Shown here: piece by piece, positions 16,527 to 24,764 of the stretch
Layout of the letters: each line of letters starts with the position of its first letter
How positions within the stretch are numbered: position 1 is the first letter of the stretch
Assembly (NCBI GenBank): GCA_018062345.1
Contig: JAGOSL010000002.1
Span: 1-32,540, forward strand
Source: Pseudomonadota bacterium
GTDB taxonomy: Bacteria > Pseudomonadota > Alphaproteobacteria > Paracaedibacterales > CAITNM01
Direction of reading: 5' to 3'
Length of the DNA stretch: 32,540 nucleotides
Made by a program: the position numbers and the translations under genes
The notes under the pieces: generated by a model
Told to the model about the DNA's origin: nothing
Seen by the model: only the letters and a program-made list of their open reading frames with translations
The model's database searches: none

Positions 16527-16612
16527 TTGCTTCAAGGATACATCCTTTAGTTATACAGAAAAAATATCTAAAAAAACTAAAAAATTTTAGATAAGTCTTG
16601 TAGATTTTAGAT
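16527..16612 (+). promoter_or_regulatory. Possible promoter and leader repeats upstream of the beta-barrel protein
   Basis: TTGCTT (16527-16532) and TATACA (16552-16557) form a weak -35/-10 pair with a long 19-base spacer. A palindrome AAGGAT-AC-ATCCTT (16534-16547) lies inside the spacer. Downstream, ATCTAAAA (16566-16573) and TTTTAGAT (16585-16592) form a perfect 8-bp inverted repeat, and TTTTAGAT recurs at 16605-16612. These could be operator sites or an mRNA-leader hairpin. Function is not established. Confidence 0.3.
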
Positions 16613-16641
16613 TGTAATAAAATCTTTTTAAGAGGATATCT

Positions 16642-17820
16642 ATGTTTAAACAATTTAAGACGGTAAGGGCGTTGGCTCTTATTGCTACATGCGCGGGAAG
16701 CGGATATTTGTTCGCTGCTCCTAGCGCTGGTACTGGTACTGGCACACCTCCTTCAACTAGCAAGGGAGCTAACGATAGTGGTTCTTATTATGCATACCAC
16801 TCAGTTGCAACAACCCCTGGTGCGGTGGTTACTGAGCCAACAGTTATGGCTATCAAAGTAACTAAAATTCTTGGTTTGGTAGGCGCTGTAACTGCAGAAG
16901 CAGCTGAATCAATGAATAGCGGTATTGGTAACGCAGGTGGTGCTTTAGGAGCTGACGCTGGTACAAAAGTTGCTGGTTCTTCAGGATCTGCACACCGCGC
17001 TTCTACATGGTTACGTGCAAGCTATGGTTCAATTGACAACTCTGTAACAGGACAAGCATGGAATGGTCAATCATATTTAACTATGATTGGTGCTGACTAT
17101 AAATTCAACAATATGTTCTGCGCAGGACTTGGTTTAAGCTATTCACACTTGGATGCAAGAACTGAATTCAACAATGGTAAAATGAAGCAAGATACACTTG
17201 GTGTAAACCCATACTTCATTATCGTTCCACACAAGAACTTTAACTTTGAATTTGTTGGTGGCTGGAGCACAACAAAAGGTAATGACAGTCGCCGTTGGTT
17301 AGCGACACGAGTATCAGCTGGTGTGCCAACTTATATTGATAACAAGTTTAGCAGCTCACCAAAGTCAAAAGCTATGTTTGGTGGCGTTTTTGCTAACTTT
17401 GTAAACAAAGTGAACAAAACATCATTCAGCTTGCAACTTGGTTACTTAATGATGCAAAGCAAAATGGATAAGTTTACAGAAAAATCTGAGCAAGCTGCTT
17501 ATCTTAATGAAGCTAAAATTGTGCCATCAAACACATTTAAAACACAAACTGCTACTGCGAAAGTGTTAGTTGGTTACCAGATGACTCCAAGTGTAATGCC
17601 TTTCATCAACATTCACGGACAATATGACGTGAAGAAGAATGAAGGCGTAACATATAGTAATGCAACGGCATACAAAGTTAACCGTTCAGCATTCGGAGGT
17701 GGAGCAGGCTTCCACGTACGTAATGATGATGCGTTATCAGGAAGCTTACAATTTGACTACACAGCTCGTGGTCAGTTGAAAACTTACGTAACAGGTCTTC
17801 GTTTACACTACGGCTTCTAA
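16642..17820 (+). CDS. Outer membrane beta-barrel protein, autotransporter beta-domain type
   Basis: This exported protein has a signal peptide at residues 1-25 (basic start, hydrophobic core, cleavage near L-F-A-A). A Gly/Ser/Thr/Ala-rich linker follows up to about residue 115, then a ~275-residue barrel that begins W-L-R-A-S-Y-G and ends with the Omp signature (G-L-R-L-H-Y-G-F, C-terminal Phe). The alternating pattern resembles the autotransporter beta-domain family. Because the N-terminal part is short, it may be a surface barrel rather than a true passenger exporter. A good AGAGGA ribosome site and a strong terminator directly after the gene suggest high expression, as for a major outer membrane protein. 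Confidence 0.8.
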   Translation: MFKQFKTVRALALIATCAGSGYLFAAPSAGTGTGTPPSTSKGANDSGSYYAYHSVATTPGAVVTEPTVMAIKVTKILGLVGAVTAEAAESMNSGIGNAGGALGADAGTKVAGSSGSAHRASTWLRASYGSIDNSVTGQAWNGQSYLTMIGADYKFNNMFCAGLGLSYSHLDARTEFNNGKMKQDTLGVNPYFIIVPHKNFNFEFVGGWSTTKGNDSRRWLATRVSAGVPTYIDNKFSSSPKSKAMFGGVFANFVNKVNKTSFSLQLGYLMMQSKMDKFTEKSEQAAYLNEAKIVPSNTFKTQTATAKVLVGYQMTPSVMPFINIHGQYDVKKNEGVTYSNATAYKVNRSAFGGGAGFHVRNDDALSGSLQFDYTARGQLKTYVTGLRLHYGF

Positions 17821-17826
17821 TAAGAA

Positions 17827-18642
17827 GTGTTTGTTATAAGACTAAGGGGAGCGGTGATTTTCACCGCTCTTTTTTTATTAAGTTGTAGCAGCGATCAGAT
17901 TCGAATTAACAAGGCTTTTGATTTAGCGAAAAAAAATCACTACCAAGCATCGATTATTCATACTTCAATATTTCCCATACAAATTTTTTATCAGGCACAC
18001 AAAAGCAAACATGCAATTATTTACCTTGAAGGGGACGGTCTTGTTATAAATAAATATGGGGAAGTGGCTATGAATTCTACACCCACTGACCCCATAGCGT
18101 TAAGGCTTGCCTGTGCTGATGATAGGAAACTTACTAAAATTGTGATTCATCGACCATATCATTACATAAAAGACCCAAATGCAAACTCTCGGTACTGGAC
18201 AACAGCCAGATACGCGCCGGAAGTTATAAAATCGATTGCAGAGACGATTAAAAATTGCCAACAGCAATTCAGTTTTTCAACGATGGAGCTTGTTGCCTAT
18301 TCTGGTGGTGCATCTGTTGCGCTGTTGCTAGCGCCGCATTTACAAAACCTTCAAAGAATTACTTCTTTTGCTGGAAATCTAGATCATAAGGACTGGACGA
18401 GTTATCATAACACAAATCCGCTTTTTGAATCCCTTGACCCTTTAGAAAATAAAAAAATCTTAGGCGAAATTTCACAAATCCATTTCTTGGGAACGAATGA
18501 TGCAAACACAACAGTTGATCTGGGCCTTAAATATAAACAAAAGATCAATTCAGACAGAGTGGTAATTACGCCTATAGATGGATTTGAGCACGATAGCGAC
18601 TGGCCCAGCGTCTGGAAAAAGCAAATAGTGAAAATGGGGTAG
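17827..18642 (+). CDS. Lipoprotein with alpha/beta-hydrolase fold
   Basis: The first 20 residues form a lipoprotein signal: basic start (R5, R7), hydrophobic core and an L-L-S-C lipobox with C20. The body resembles an alpha/beta hydrolase: Y-L-E-G-D-G (66-71) at the oxyanion-strand position, nucleophile elbow A-Y-S-G-G (S159), possible acid D225 in G-T-N-D-A, and H255 in G-F-E-H-D-S-D-W. The substrate is unknown; lipids or cell wall esters are possible. It starts with GTG six bases after the beta-barrel gene, and the barrel gene's terminator lies within its first 17 codons. A GTG at 17854 with AAGGGGA three bases before it is an alternative start, but it would lose the basic residues of the signal. 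Confidence 0.7.
   Translation: MFVIRLRGAVIFTALFLLSCSSDQIRINKAFDLAKKNHYQASIIHTSIFPIQIFYQAHKSKHAIIYLEGDGLVINKYGEVAMNSTPTDPIALRLACADDRKLTKIVIHRPYHYIKDPNANSRYWTTARYAPEVIKSIAETIKNCQQQFSFSTMELVAYSGGASVALLLAPHLQNLQRITSFAGNLDHKDWTSYHNTNPLFESLDPLENKKILGEISQIHFLGTNDANTTVDLGLKYKQKINSDRVVITPIDGFEHDSDWPSVWKKQIVKMG
17849..17876 (+). terminator. Rho-independent terminator inside the lipoprotein signal sequence
   Basis: A perfect 9-bp stem (GAGCGGTGA at 17849-17857 and TCACCGCTC at 17861-17869) with a three-base TTT loop is followed by seven T residues. It lies 28 bases after the stop of the beta-barrel gene and serves as its terminator. The same bases encode residues 8-17 of the next protein. Confidence 0.88.
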
Positions 18643-18697
18643 CAGCACTTTGTAAAAACGACTAGAATGGCACCAATACTACAAAAATTGAATAATT

Positions 18698-19501
18698 GTG
18701 ATTGTTTCTTGCCCAAGATGTCATAAGCAATATAGACTTGATACAAGCCGCTTAAATTATACTAGCCTTCCAGATAATAGTGGACAGGGTGTTCAGCTGG
18801 CCTGCTCTAATTGCCATGAGCAATGGTGGGAGCTGAAAAAAGAATCAGTTAACATGAATCAGCAAGAATATAAGACAGCTGTTCCTGAACAACCATTTAA
18901 AAATTTGACTGATATTTCCTTACTGTATCAAAGACAGTCATCAAGTTATGCGCACCAAGCAGATTCAGATTTTACACTCGCTGCAAAAAGCGATCTTCGT
19001 TCTTTTCCGCAGCAACCAACTTCGCAGATAAAAAATGTGCCAAAAGCAAAAAAATGGAAAACTTTTGCTCAGATAGTTTTCTGGAGTTTTATGATTTTTG
19101 GCGGAACTATTGCTTTAGCGCTAGTGGCAATGCATTTTGATTCCTCTGTATTGAATTCATCTGAATCTTTAAATGAAGCGCCCGCGCCAGAAGAGTTAAG
19201 CATTGAAAACGTTCAATTTGATGTAAAAACCATCGATGATGGACTTCAAAAAATTATTGTAATTGGCAATGTCAAAAATCCGGGACCATTAGCGTTGCCT
19301 CTGCATAACATTGAGTTAACCGCTTGGGGAACTTGTTTGCCTGAACAAACGCCCAATGAACAGGGAATTTGTCAGATTCGTACCTGGCCATACAAATGGA
19401 AACAGGATTTATTGCAACCCGGAGAAGAGCTTCCATTCAAGAGTGCAGCCAAAATTCCTGCAAATTTGCAAGTAGATCAGGTTCATGTTGCAACAAATTA
19501 A
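18698..19501 (+). CDS. Zinc-ribbon membrane protein (MJ0042/DUF3426 type)
   Basis: The protein begins with a four-cysteine zinc finger (C5, C8, C36, C39; C-P-R-C and C-S-N-C), the MJ0042-type ribbon. A polar linker and a single membrane span at about residues 126-146 follow. The C-terminal domain (I-E-N-V-Q-F-D, I-V-I-G-N-V-K-N-P) matches the DUF3426 pattern. Proteins of this build are common in alphaproteobacteria and their function is unknown to me. The start is GTG; no good ribosome site is visible. It overlaps the next gene by 17 bases and heads the operon with the Mic60-like gene and hemY. Confidence 0.75.
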   Translation: MIVSCPRCHKQYRLDTSRLNYTSLPDNSGQGVQLACSNCHEQWWELKKESVNMNQQEYKTAVPEQPFKNLTDISLLYQRQSSSYAHQADSDFTLAAKSDLRSFPQQPTSQIKNVPKAKKWKTFAQIVFWSFMIFGGTIALALVAMHFDSSVLNSSESLNEAPAPEELSIENVQFDVKTIDDGLQKIIVIGNVKNPGPLALPLHNIELTAWGTCLPEQTPNEQGICQIRTWPYKWKQDLLQPGEELPFKSAAKIPANLQVDQVHVATN

Positions 19502-20387
19502 GAAAATACCTAAGCTAAACCTTGATATGAGCGCATTCAAAAAATTACTGTGCAAGAACGTTCAAGCCGTAAAAATTTACTGGCCTATAATACTTTTGAT
19601 ACAAGCCCCAATTTTTATTGTTTGTGCAATATTAGTAAACCAAAAACCGACCACGCAATCAGCACCGCTGGATAAAAATAATTTTGAGCTTCATAAAAAA
19701 GATGCAGTTCGCCTTAAGAATCTTGAGCAACGTTTCAACGAGCTCAACAAAAGATTTGCCGCTCTGCAAATTCAGCACGCAAAATTTGTTAAATCATCGA
19801 TTTTGCTAGCTGCAACAGTTCAACAAACCAATCCGTCATCAGATAATATAATCAAGAAAAATGCCTTAGATACTATTGACCGTATTGGTGAAAAAATTCG
19901 ACTAAATGAAACTTATGTTGGATTGATATCAGGATTTCCTAAGGAGTGTTCTGGATTTGCAGGATACAAGACGGTGCAACAATTTTCATCAAAACTACCA
20001 TTAAGCATTGTGCAACTGAAAAAATCTTTTGAAGATATTCGAAAAAAGTACACAACTTCTAAAACAAAAAATGAGCTTCCGAAGTGGCTAGAAAAAGCCG
20101 CTAAAATTTTTCACGGAAATATTAAAATTGAGCAAACAAAAAAAGCTGATGAGAGCCAAATTCAGTCAATAACTGAAGCTCTTGAAACGCAGGATTTAAA
20201 ATTAGCGTATTCCCTGACAAAGCTTATTTCGTTTCCCCCAATTCAATTGTGGGCTCAGCACTTGGCAGAACGTATATCGCTTGAAGAAGAGTATGCTACA
20301 TTCGCAGAAAATGTTCAGAACTGGGCGCAACAAGCGCCATCTGAAAACTTACCCTTAACAGAGCAACCACAGGAGAAGCTTCCTTAA
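19485..20387 (+). CDS. Mic60/mitofilin-like membrane protein
   Basis: The product has one N-terminal membrane span (residues ~32-52), a coiled-coil stretch (~75-105) and a helical C-terminal domain, the architecture of mitofilin. In alphaproteobacteria a Mic60 homologue is encoded beside hemY and is linked to shaping of intracytoplasmic membranes; mitochondrial Mic60 organises cristae junctions. Here the gene lies immediately before hemY with a TAATG stop-start overlap, so position strongly supports the call. The sequence itself is weakly conserved. ATG at 19485 has an AGG close upstream; an ATG 14 codons later is possible. Confidence 0.65.
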   Translation: MLQQIKKIPKLNLDMSAFKKLLCKNVQAVKIYWPIILLIQAPIFIVCAILVNQKPTTQSAPLDKNNFELHKKDAVRLKNLEQRFNELNKRFAALQIQHAKFVKSSILLAATVQQTNPSSDNIIKKNALDTIDRIGEKIRLNETYVGLISGFPKECSGFAGYKTVQQFSSKLPLSIVQLKKSFEDIRKKYTTSKTKNELPKWLEKAAKIFHGNIKIEQTKKADESQIQSITEALETQDLKLAYSLTKLISFPPIQLWAQHLAERISLEEEYATFAENVQNWAQQAPSENLPLTEQPQEKLP

Positions 20388-21733
20388 TGGCATTTATAAA
20401 AGGTTTTAGGTTTTTTCTTGCCCTTAGTTTATTGTGCGTGATTGGCATATTGATCACAAGCTATCCAGGAGAAGCAAAATTTGAATGGTTTAATTACTCT
20501 GTCACTTTGCCAATGGGTTTATTTTTGGCATGCCTGTCAGTCTTTTTTGCAATTATCGTTGGATTTTATAGCTTATGGAAATGGCTTTGGAATCTTCCCC
20601 AAAATTATTTAGCGCACCTGCAAAAAAAGCGGACTCAAAAAGGAAACAATTTATTAATCGATGGTCTAAGTGCGATTGTGGCTGGGCAAAATCAGGAGGC
20701 CAAAGAAATAATCGCTGTTGCCTGTGAACTATTGCCAGAGAATCCATTGACTCAGTTTATAGCGGCACAAGCAGCGGACATAACAGGGGAAGAAGAAGCT
20801 GCGACCAGACAATATATGTCGATGCAAAAAGATCGTCGCACAACCTTTCTTGGGCTACGAGGATTGATTTTACAAGCAAAAAAAAGAGAAGATTATAGAC
20901 TTGCTCAAGATTATATTGCCAAGGCCATCACAATAAGGCCGGATTCTCCTTGGCTTCAAGAGGAATATTTTTTAAATACTATTTATCTTTCTCAAAAAGG
21001 AATTTTTCCAAAAACAGAAAAAAATAAACTGACAAAATATGCTTCAAAGTCAAGATGGTCACGGCATTTAGCAATGTTAAATTGGCTGAAACTACAAAAT
21101 ACAAATTTCTTGGCTTCAAGTGAGAAGGAAAAATTACATTTAAAAATATTTGAGTCTGCTCCGGATTGGACATTAAATGTTCAACAATTAGTTGAGCACT
21201 ATATTCAGCATGAATCTTTTTCAAAAGCACAAAAACTTCTAATTGATGCTTTCAAGCTGTACCCTCATCGGGCTTTAGGCACGCTATGGGATTTGGTGTT
21301 TCATGAAATGGAAGCTATTGATCGATATCGAGCGATGGAAAAACTTGTGTCAACTCAAGAGAATCATCCGGAAAGCCAATTTTGTTTAGCCTCTGGCGCT
21401 ATGCGCGCTCAGTTGTGGGGGCAAGCTAAGGAACATTTAGATAATCTATTGAGTTATGGCTATACTCGAACCGGATGTGCTCTTATGGCCGAATTGATGG
21501 AGCTTCAACATCCAACTCAATTTGATTTAGCAAGAGAATGGTGGCAAAGAGCTGCGCAGACACCTTCCGATTACGAATGGCGGTGTAATAAGTGCTATCA
21601 TCATCCTAATGCGTGGCAACTTATCTGTAGCCACTGCTCGTCTATAGATCAGATTTCTTGGCAAGAAACCTCTTCTATTCAGCGTCAGGTTAAAGACGAA
21701 GTAGAAGTTATTCAGATTGCTCAAGTGATTTGA
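20387..21733 (+). CDS. hemY: HemY-like TPR membrane protein
   Basis: HemY of proteobacteria is a membrane-anchored TPR protein in heme-gene operons; its exact role in late heme synthesis is unsettled, and it is unrelated to Bacillus HemY oxidase. Two membrane spans are visible (residues ~8-26 and ~41-66). The HemY N-terminal region continues with L-I-D-G-L-S-A-I-V-A-G, and helical repeats follow to about residue 390. The C-terminus holds a zinc-ribbon-like pair (C-N-K-C ... C-S-H-C) with W residues on both sides, typical of alphaproteobacterial HemY and of LapB-like proteins. The ATG overlaps the Mic60-like stop. Other heme genes (hemE, hemH) lie 3 kb downstream. Confidence 0.85.
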   Translation: MAFIKGFRFFLALSLLCVIGILITSYPGEAKFEWFNYSVTLPMGLFLACLSVFFAIIVGFYSLWKWLWNLPQNYLAHLQKKRTQKGNNLLIDGLSAIVAGQNQEAKEIIAVACELLPENPLTQFIAAQAADITGEEEAATRQYMSMQKDRRTTFLGLRGLILQAKKREDYRLAQDYIAKAITIRPDSPWLQEEYFLNTIYLSQKGIFPKTEKNKLTKYASKSRWSRHLAMLNWLKLQNTNFLASSEKEKLHLKIFESAPDWTLNVQQLVEHYIQHESFSKAQKLLIDAFKLYPHRALGTLWDLVFHEMEAIDRYRAMEKLVSTQENHPESQFCLASGAMRAQLWGQAKEHLDNLLSYGYTRTGCALMAELMELQHPTQFDLAREWWQRAAQTPSDYEWRCNKCYHHPNAWQLICSHCSSIDQISWQETSSIQRQVKDEVEVIQIAQVI

Positions 21734-21734
21734 A

Positions 21735-22238
21735 ATGGCAGTAAGAATAGTGATTGTTGCTGTGCTTGCCTATTTTCAAAATTGCGGCGCAATGTCTTCT
21801 GCAGAAGCCACGTTCAGATGCAAAACGTCCATTGAAAAAGCTGAAGAAATTAGTGGTCAGTTAAAAAATAATGATTTAAAACGAGTGGCAAAAATTGCGC
21901 TTTCTTTGATGCAAGAAAACTTAGAAAAAATTCTACATGGCACACTAAAAGACACTCCTGACATGGCGCAACAATGCATGCAGCAGGCTGAACATATTGC
22001 CTGGCTAAAAAATAGTATAGACCCACAAATAAAAGAAAAAGCAAATGAAAAGTCTTCTGAAAATGTGGAAAGTTCCAGCCCTCCTCTTCCTTCTAGAGAA
22101 AAAGACAAACCGTCAAAAAAATCTAGAAAAAAAGGAAAAAATGTAAAAATTGATCAACAAAAAACTTTGGATACGCAAATTTTAAAAAAAGTTCTTAAAA
22201 GAGAATTGAACACGAATGAGCCCAATGCGCCACTTTAA
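21735..22238 (+). CDS. Small exported, lysine-rich hypothetical protein
   Basis: I do not recognise a family. Residues 1-19 look like a signal peptide (M-A-V-R-I-V-I-V-A-V-L-A-Y-F). Two or three amphipathic helices follow, and three cysteines (C17 at the signal end, C29, C81) could allow a disulfide. The last 60 residues are a very basic, low-complexity Lys/Ser/Glu tail. The ATG is one base after the hemY stop, so it is translated from the hemY transcript. Its end overlaps the convergent small gene by four bases. Confidence 0.55.
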   Translation: MAVRIVIVAVLAYFQNCGAMSSAEATFRCKTSIEKAEEISGQLKNNDLKRVAKIALSLMQENLEKILHGTLKDTPDMAQQCMQQAEHIAWLKNSIDPQIKEKANEKSSENVESSSPPLPSREKDKPSKKSRKKGKNVKIDQQKTLDTQILKKVLKRELNTNEPNAPL

Positions 22239-22513
22239 ATCTTTTGCAAGCTATCAAGTATTGCAAGGTATGAGTCTTTTTTTCCTTTTTTAAGGGCAAT
22301 TTCATTCGATAAAATTTGCAAAAAAGGCACCGGCTTTTGTTGGCGAATAGCCTTATTGAGCAAGATTCTGTGCCAAAATACAGATTCCGCAGTTGCTTCT
22401 GCTTTTTGTAGGCCTTTTATTAAAGAGAGATCAGGAAATGTGGATTTTGGTTTTTCCTTTGCTGGTTCTTTTTTAGCGGGCTCAGTATCAATACCGAATA
22501 AATTTTTTTTCAT
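22235..22513 (-). CDS. Small hypothetical protein (92 aa)
   Basis: No family recognised. The N-terminal third is Lys/Pro/Glu-rich (probably disordered), while residues ~30-92 look like a compact helical domain (I-K-G-L-Q-K-A-E-A ... Y-L-A-I-L-D-S-L-Q). No signal peptide is visible. It lies nine bases behind the stop of the mlaC-like gene on the same strand and probably shares its transcript. Confidence 0.5.
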   Translation of the reverse strand: MKKNLFGIDTEPAKKEPAKEKPKSTFPDLSLIKGLQKAEATAESVFWHRILLNKAIRQQKPVPFLQILSNEIALKKGKKDSYLAILDSLQKI

Positions 22514-22522
22514 ATAAATGCA

Positions 22523-23116
22523 TTACTTATTTTGATCATTAATATAATCCATTAATGTGCGGGATCCAACAGCTGCTTGCATTTCTGACCTTAGCGTGAT
22601 GATTTGGTTGATGCCTTCTATTTCTACGTAGTAGACCTTTTTCCCATTTGTCACCCAAACAATTGTTGTTGAAGGATTAGAATTTTTTTCAAATTTAGTA
22701 GTAACAGCAAAATCATTTCCTTTTTTTTCTGCTACTGGATTGCTAGAAAGCTTTGCATTTACCATTGCTGATAATTTACCTTCTCCGGCATAAAAACTAA
22801 TTAAATGTTTTTTCAAATAATTTTGAACTTGTTTTTTTTCTGCCTCTGATAAATCTTTGTATCCCAGCGGAGCAAAAACACTTTTTGTTATGCGCTCAAT
22901 ATCTAAGTGTGTGTTAATGCACTCGCTTAATTCTTTACGTTTATTTTCATCAGATGCGCCATTGTTGTTCACAATTTCAAGTGATTCATTGACCACCCGA
23001 TTAATAAAATCAGCGGCAGCTTTTTCATCAATTTCTGCCTCAGCAAAAATCTTAGCCCCACCGACTGAGAATATACACATACACAAAAAACAGATAACAT
23101 GTAATAGTTTTTGCAT
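22523..23116 (-). CDS. mlaC: MlaC-like phospholipid-binding protein
   Basis: The protein belongs to the Ttg2D/MlaC family, periplasmic carriers that shuttle phospholipids between the Mla outer- and inner-membrane complexes to keep the outer leaflet asymmetric. Visible features are a signal peptide in the first ~25 residues, the helical F-I-N-R-V-V-N-E-S-L segment, L-D-I-E-R-I-T-K-S-V-F-A-P-L-G, and the C-terminal Y-Y-V-E-I-E-G-I-N-Q-I ... R-S-E-M motif. I use the second ATG (23116) because it places the hydrophobic signal at the very start; an in-frame ATG at 23143 adds nine polar residues. No mlaD, mlaE or mlaF is in the window. It is divergent from lnt. Confidence 0.75.
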   Translation of the reverse strand: MQKLLHVICFLCMCIFSVGGAKIFAEAEIDEKAAADFINRVVNESLEIVNNNGASDENKRKELSECINTHLDIERITKSVFAPLGYKDLSEAEKKQVQNYLKKHLISFYAGEGKLSAMVNAKLSSNPVAEKKGNDFAVTTKFEKNSNPSTTIVWVTNGKKVYYVEIEGINQIITLRSEMQAAVGSRTLMDYINDQNK

Positions 23117-23165
23117 TTCTAATTCTTTTTCACAGACAGACATTTCCAGATAATATCACCAGAAG

Positions 23166-24584
23166 ATGAACAAAACATTAAAATATTCCTCAATTAATTT
23201 AAAAGTGTTAATAATTTCTGCACTTGTTGGTGGGATTGCATTCGCACCGTTCAATCAGCCTTTTGCTTTATTACTTTCTATATATATGCTTCTAGGCCAC
23301 TTACGAGCACATGTAGATTTCTACCACTTTTTCAAACAAACGTTTATCTTTTTTTTCTTTTTTTTTCTAGCCCAGCTTTACTGGGTAGCCTGGGCGTTTA
23401 ATGTTTATGGGATTCCTGAGATTATGCCAATAGGTTTAATCTGTATGCCAATCATTATTGGTATATTCCCGACTGTATTTGTTGCACCAAGCTTCTTTTT
23501 CAGAGAAAATAAGACCGTTTTTGCGTGGGTGTTTTTTCTGGGTTGGTGCGCTAGCGAAACAGCCAGAAGCTTTATGTTTACAGGCTTTCCCTGGAATTTA
23601 AATGGTTATGTTTGGGATTTGCCGATTTTACAAAGCACTAGATTTTTTGGAATTTTTGGGTTGTCATTTCTAACAACTGCAGCCGCGACTGTTTTGTACA
23701 CCAAGCAAAAATGGGTTGGGGTATTTATTTTTTCAACCTTGCTAGGTTTTTGGGTTGATGGATACTATCGATTGCAATCCCCTCAGATCAACACTGATGT
23801 TTGTTTACGATTAGTTCAACCCTCGGTTAATCAGCAGGAAAAATGGCAGCCAGAGTTTTTTGAAAAAAACTTAGCTATTTTAGAAATATTAACAAAAGCG
23901 AAAAAAGATAAGCCTATTCAAGCGGTTATTTGGCCTGAAGCTGCTATAACTATTCCGCTTGACGCATATGCTAATTTTTCCGTTTACCTGGGGGAATTTA
24001 TTGAGAGTGGATATTTAATAACAGGAGCCCCCCGGCGAGAACACAATCCAGAAAGAGCCTTTTCCAGCCTTCAAGTCATTGATCAATATGGTACATTTCA
24101 TGCAACCTTTGATAAGTTTCATTTGGTTCCTTTTGGGGAGTATGTTCCTTTGCGATCATTAAACCCCTTCCCCAAGCTTACGGACGGAAAGCTTGATTAT
24201 TCAAATGGTGCTGGTCCCAGAACAATTCATGTGGCAGGAATCCCCCCCTTTAGTCCACTTATCTGTTATGAGGCAATATTTTCTGGAGCTGTTATTGATG
24301 CAGCTGATCGGCCCCAATGGCTTTTAAACATTACAAACGACGCTTGGTATGGCGTAACAAGCGGCCCATATCAGCACCTAAAAATTGTACAGGTTCGAGC
24401 TATAGAAGAGGGATTGCCCTTAATACGTGTAGCCAACAATGGGATTAGCGCTGTTATTGACAGCTACGGGCGTATTATTCATCAGCTGGGTCTCAATGAT
24501 GTTGGGTTTATTGATGCATATCTTCCAACCTACCTATCTCAAACCACGTACCGAAAGATTGTTAATTTTTTCACCCTTAACTGA
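23166..24584 (+). CDS. lnt: Apolipoprotein N-acyltransferase
   Basis: Lnt adds the third acyl chain to the N-terminal cysteine of lipoproteins in the inner membrane. The first ~200 residues hold six or so membrane segments, including the W-A-F-N-V-Y-G and G-F-P-W-N-L-N-G loops conserved in Lnt. The nitrilase-type catalytic domain follows, with E258 (W-P-E), K317 (D-K-F-H-L-V-P-F-G-E-Y) and C367 (C-Y-E). Length (472) is slightly short of typical but complete. AGAAG precedes the ATG. It is the last gene before the proposed origin. The lipoprotein hydrolase at 17827 is a likely substrate. Confidence 0.95.
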   Translation: MNKTLKYSSINLKVLIISALVGGIAFAPFNQPFALLLSIYMLLGHLRAHVDFYHFFKQTFIFFFFFFLAQLYWVAWAFNVYGIPEIMPIGLICMPIIIGIFPTVFVAPSFFFRENKTVFAWVFFLGWCASETARSFMFTGFPWNLNGYVWDLPILQSTRFFGIFGLSFLTTAAATVLYTKQKWVGVFIFSTLLGFWVDGYYRLQSPQINTDVCLRLVQPSVNQQEKWQPEFFEKNLAILEILTKAKKDKPIQAVIWPEAAITIPLDAYANFSVYLGEFIESGYLITGAPRREHNPERAFSSLQVIDQYGTFHATFDKFHLVPFGEYVPLRSLNPFPKLTDGKLDYSNGAGPRTIHVAGIPPFSPLICYEAIFSGAVIDAADRPQWLLNITNDAWYGVTSGPYQHLKIVQVRAIEEGLPLIRVANNGISAVIDSYGRIIHQLGLNDVGFIDAYLPTYLSQTTYRKIVNFFTLN

Positions 24585-24712
24585 TTTTTAGCTGTGTGTA
24601 AAATTGTGGAAAAGCGCACAAGTGGGGTGTTGGTATTTTTGGGGAAAACGATACTTGTGCATAACCTTGTAGTTATCCACCAAAAAACAAAACTTATACA
24701 TAAACAATAAAC

Positions 24713-24724
24713 ACAGCCGCAAGA
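24713..24724 (+). repeat. 12-bp direct repeat in the putative origin, copy 1
   Basis: ACAGCCGCAAGA recurs exactly at 24753-24764, 40 bases later (about four helical turns). It is more GC-rich than its surroundings. It may be a binding site for an origin regulator; the protein is unknown. Confidence 0.7.
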
Positions 24725-24752
24725 AATATCCCCAACAATTAAAAAAATTTGG

Positions 24753-24764
24753 ACAGCCGCAAGA
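24753..24764 (+). repeat. 12-bp direct repeat in the putative origin, copy 2
   Basis: This is an exact copy of 24713-24724, in the same orientation, lying between the left cluster of DnaA-box-like sites and the perfect DnaA box at 24802. Confidence 0.7.
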
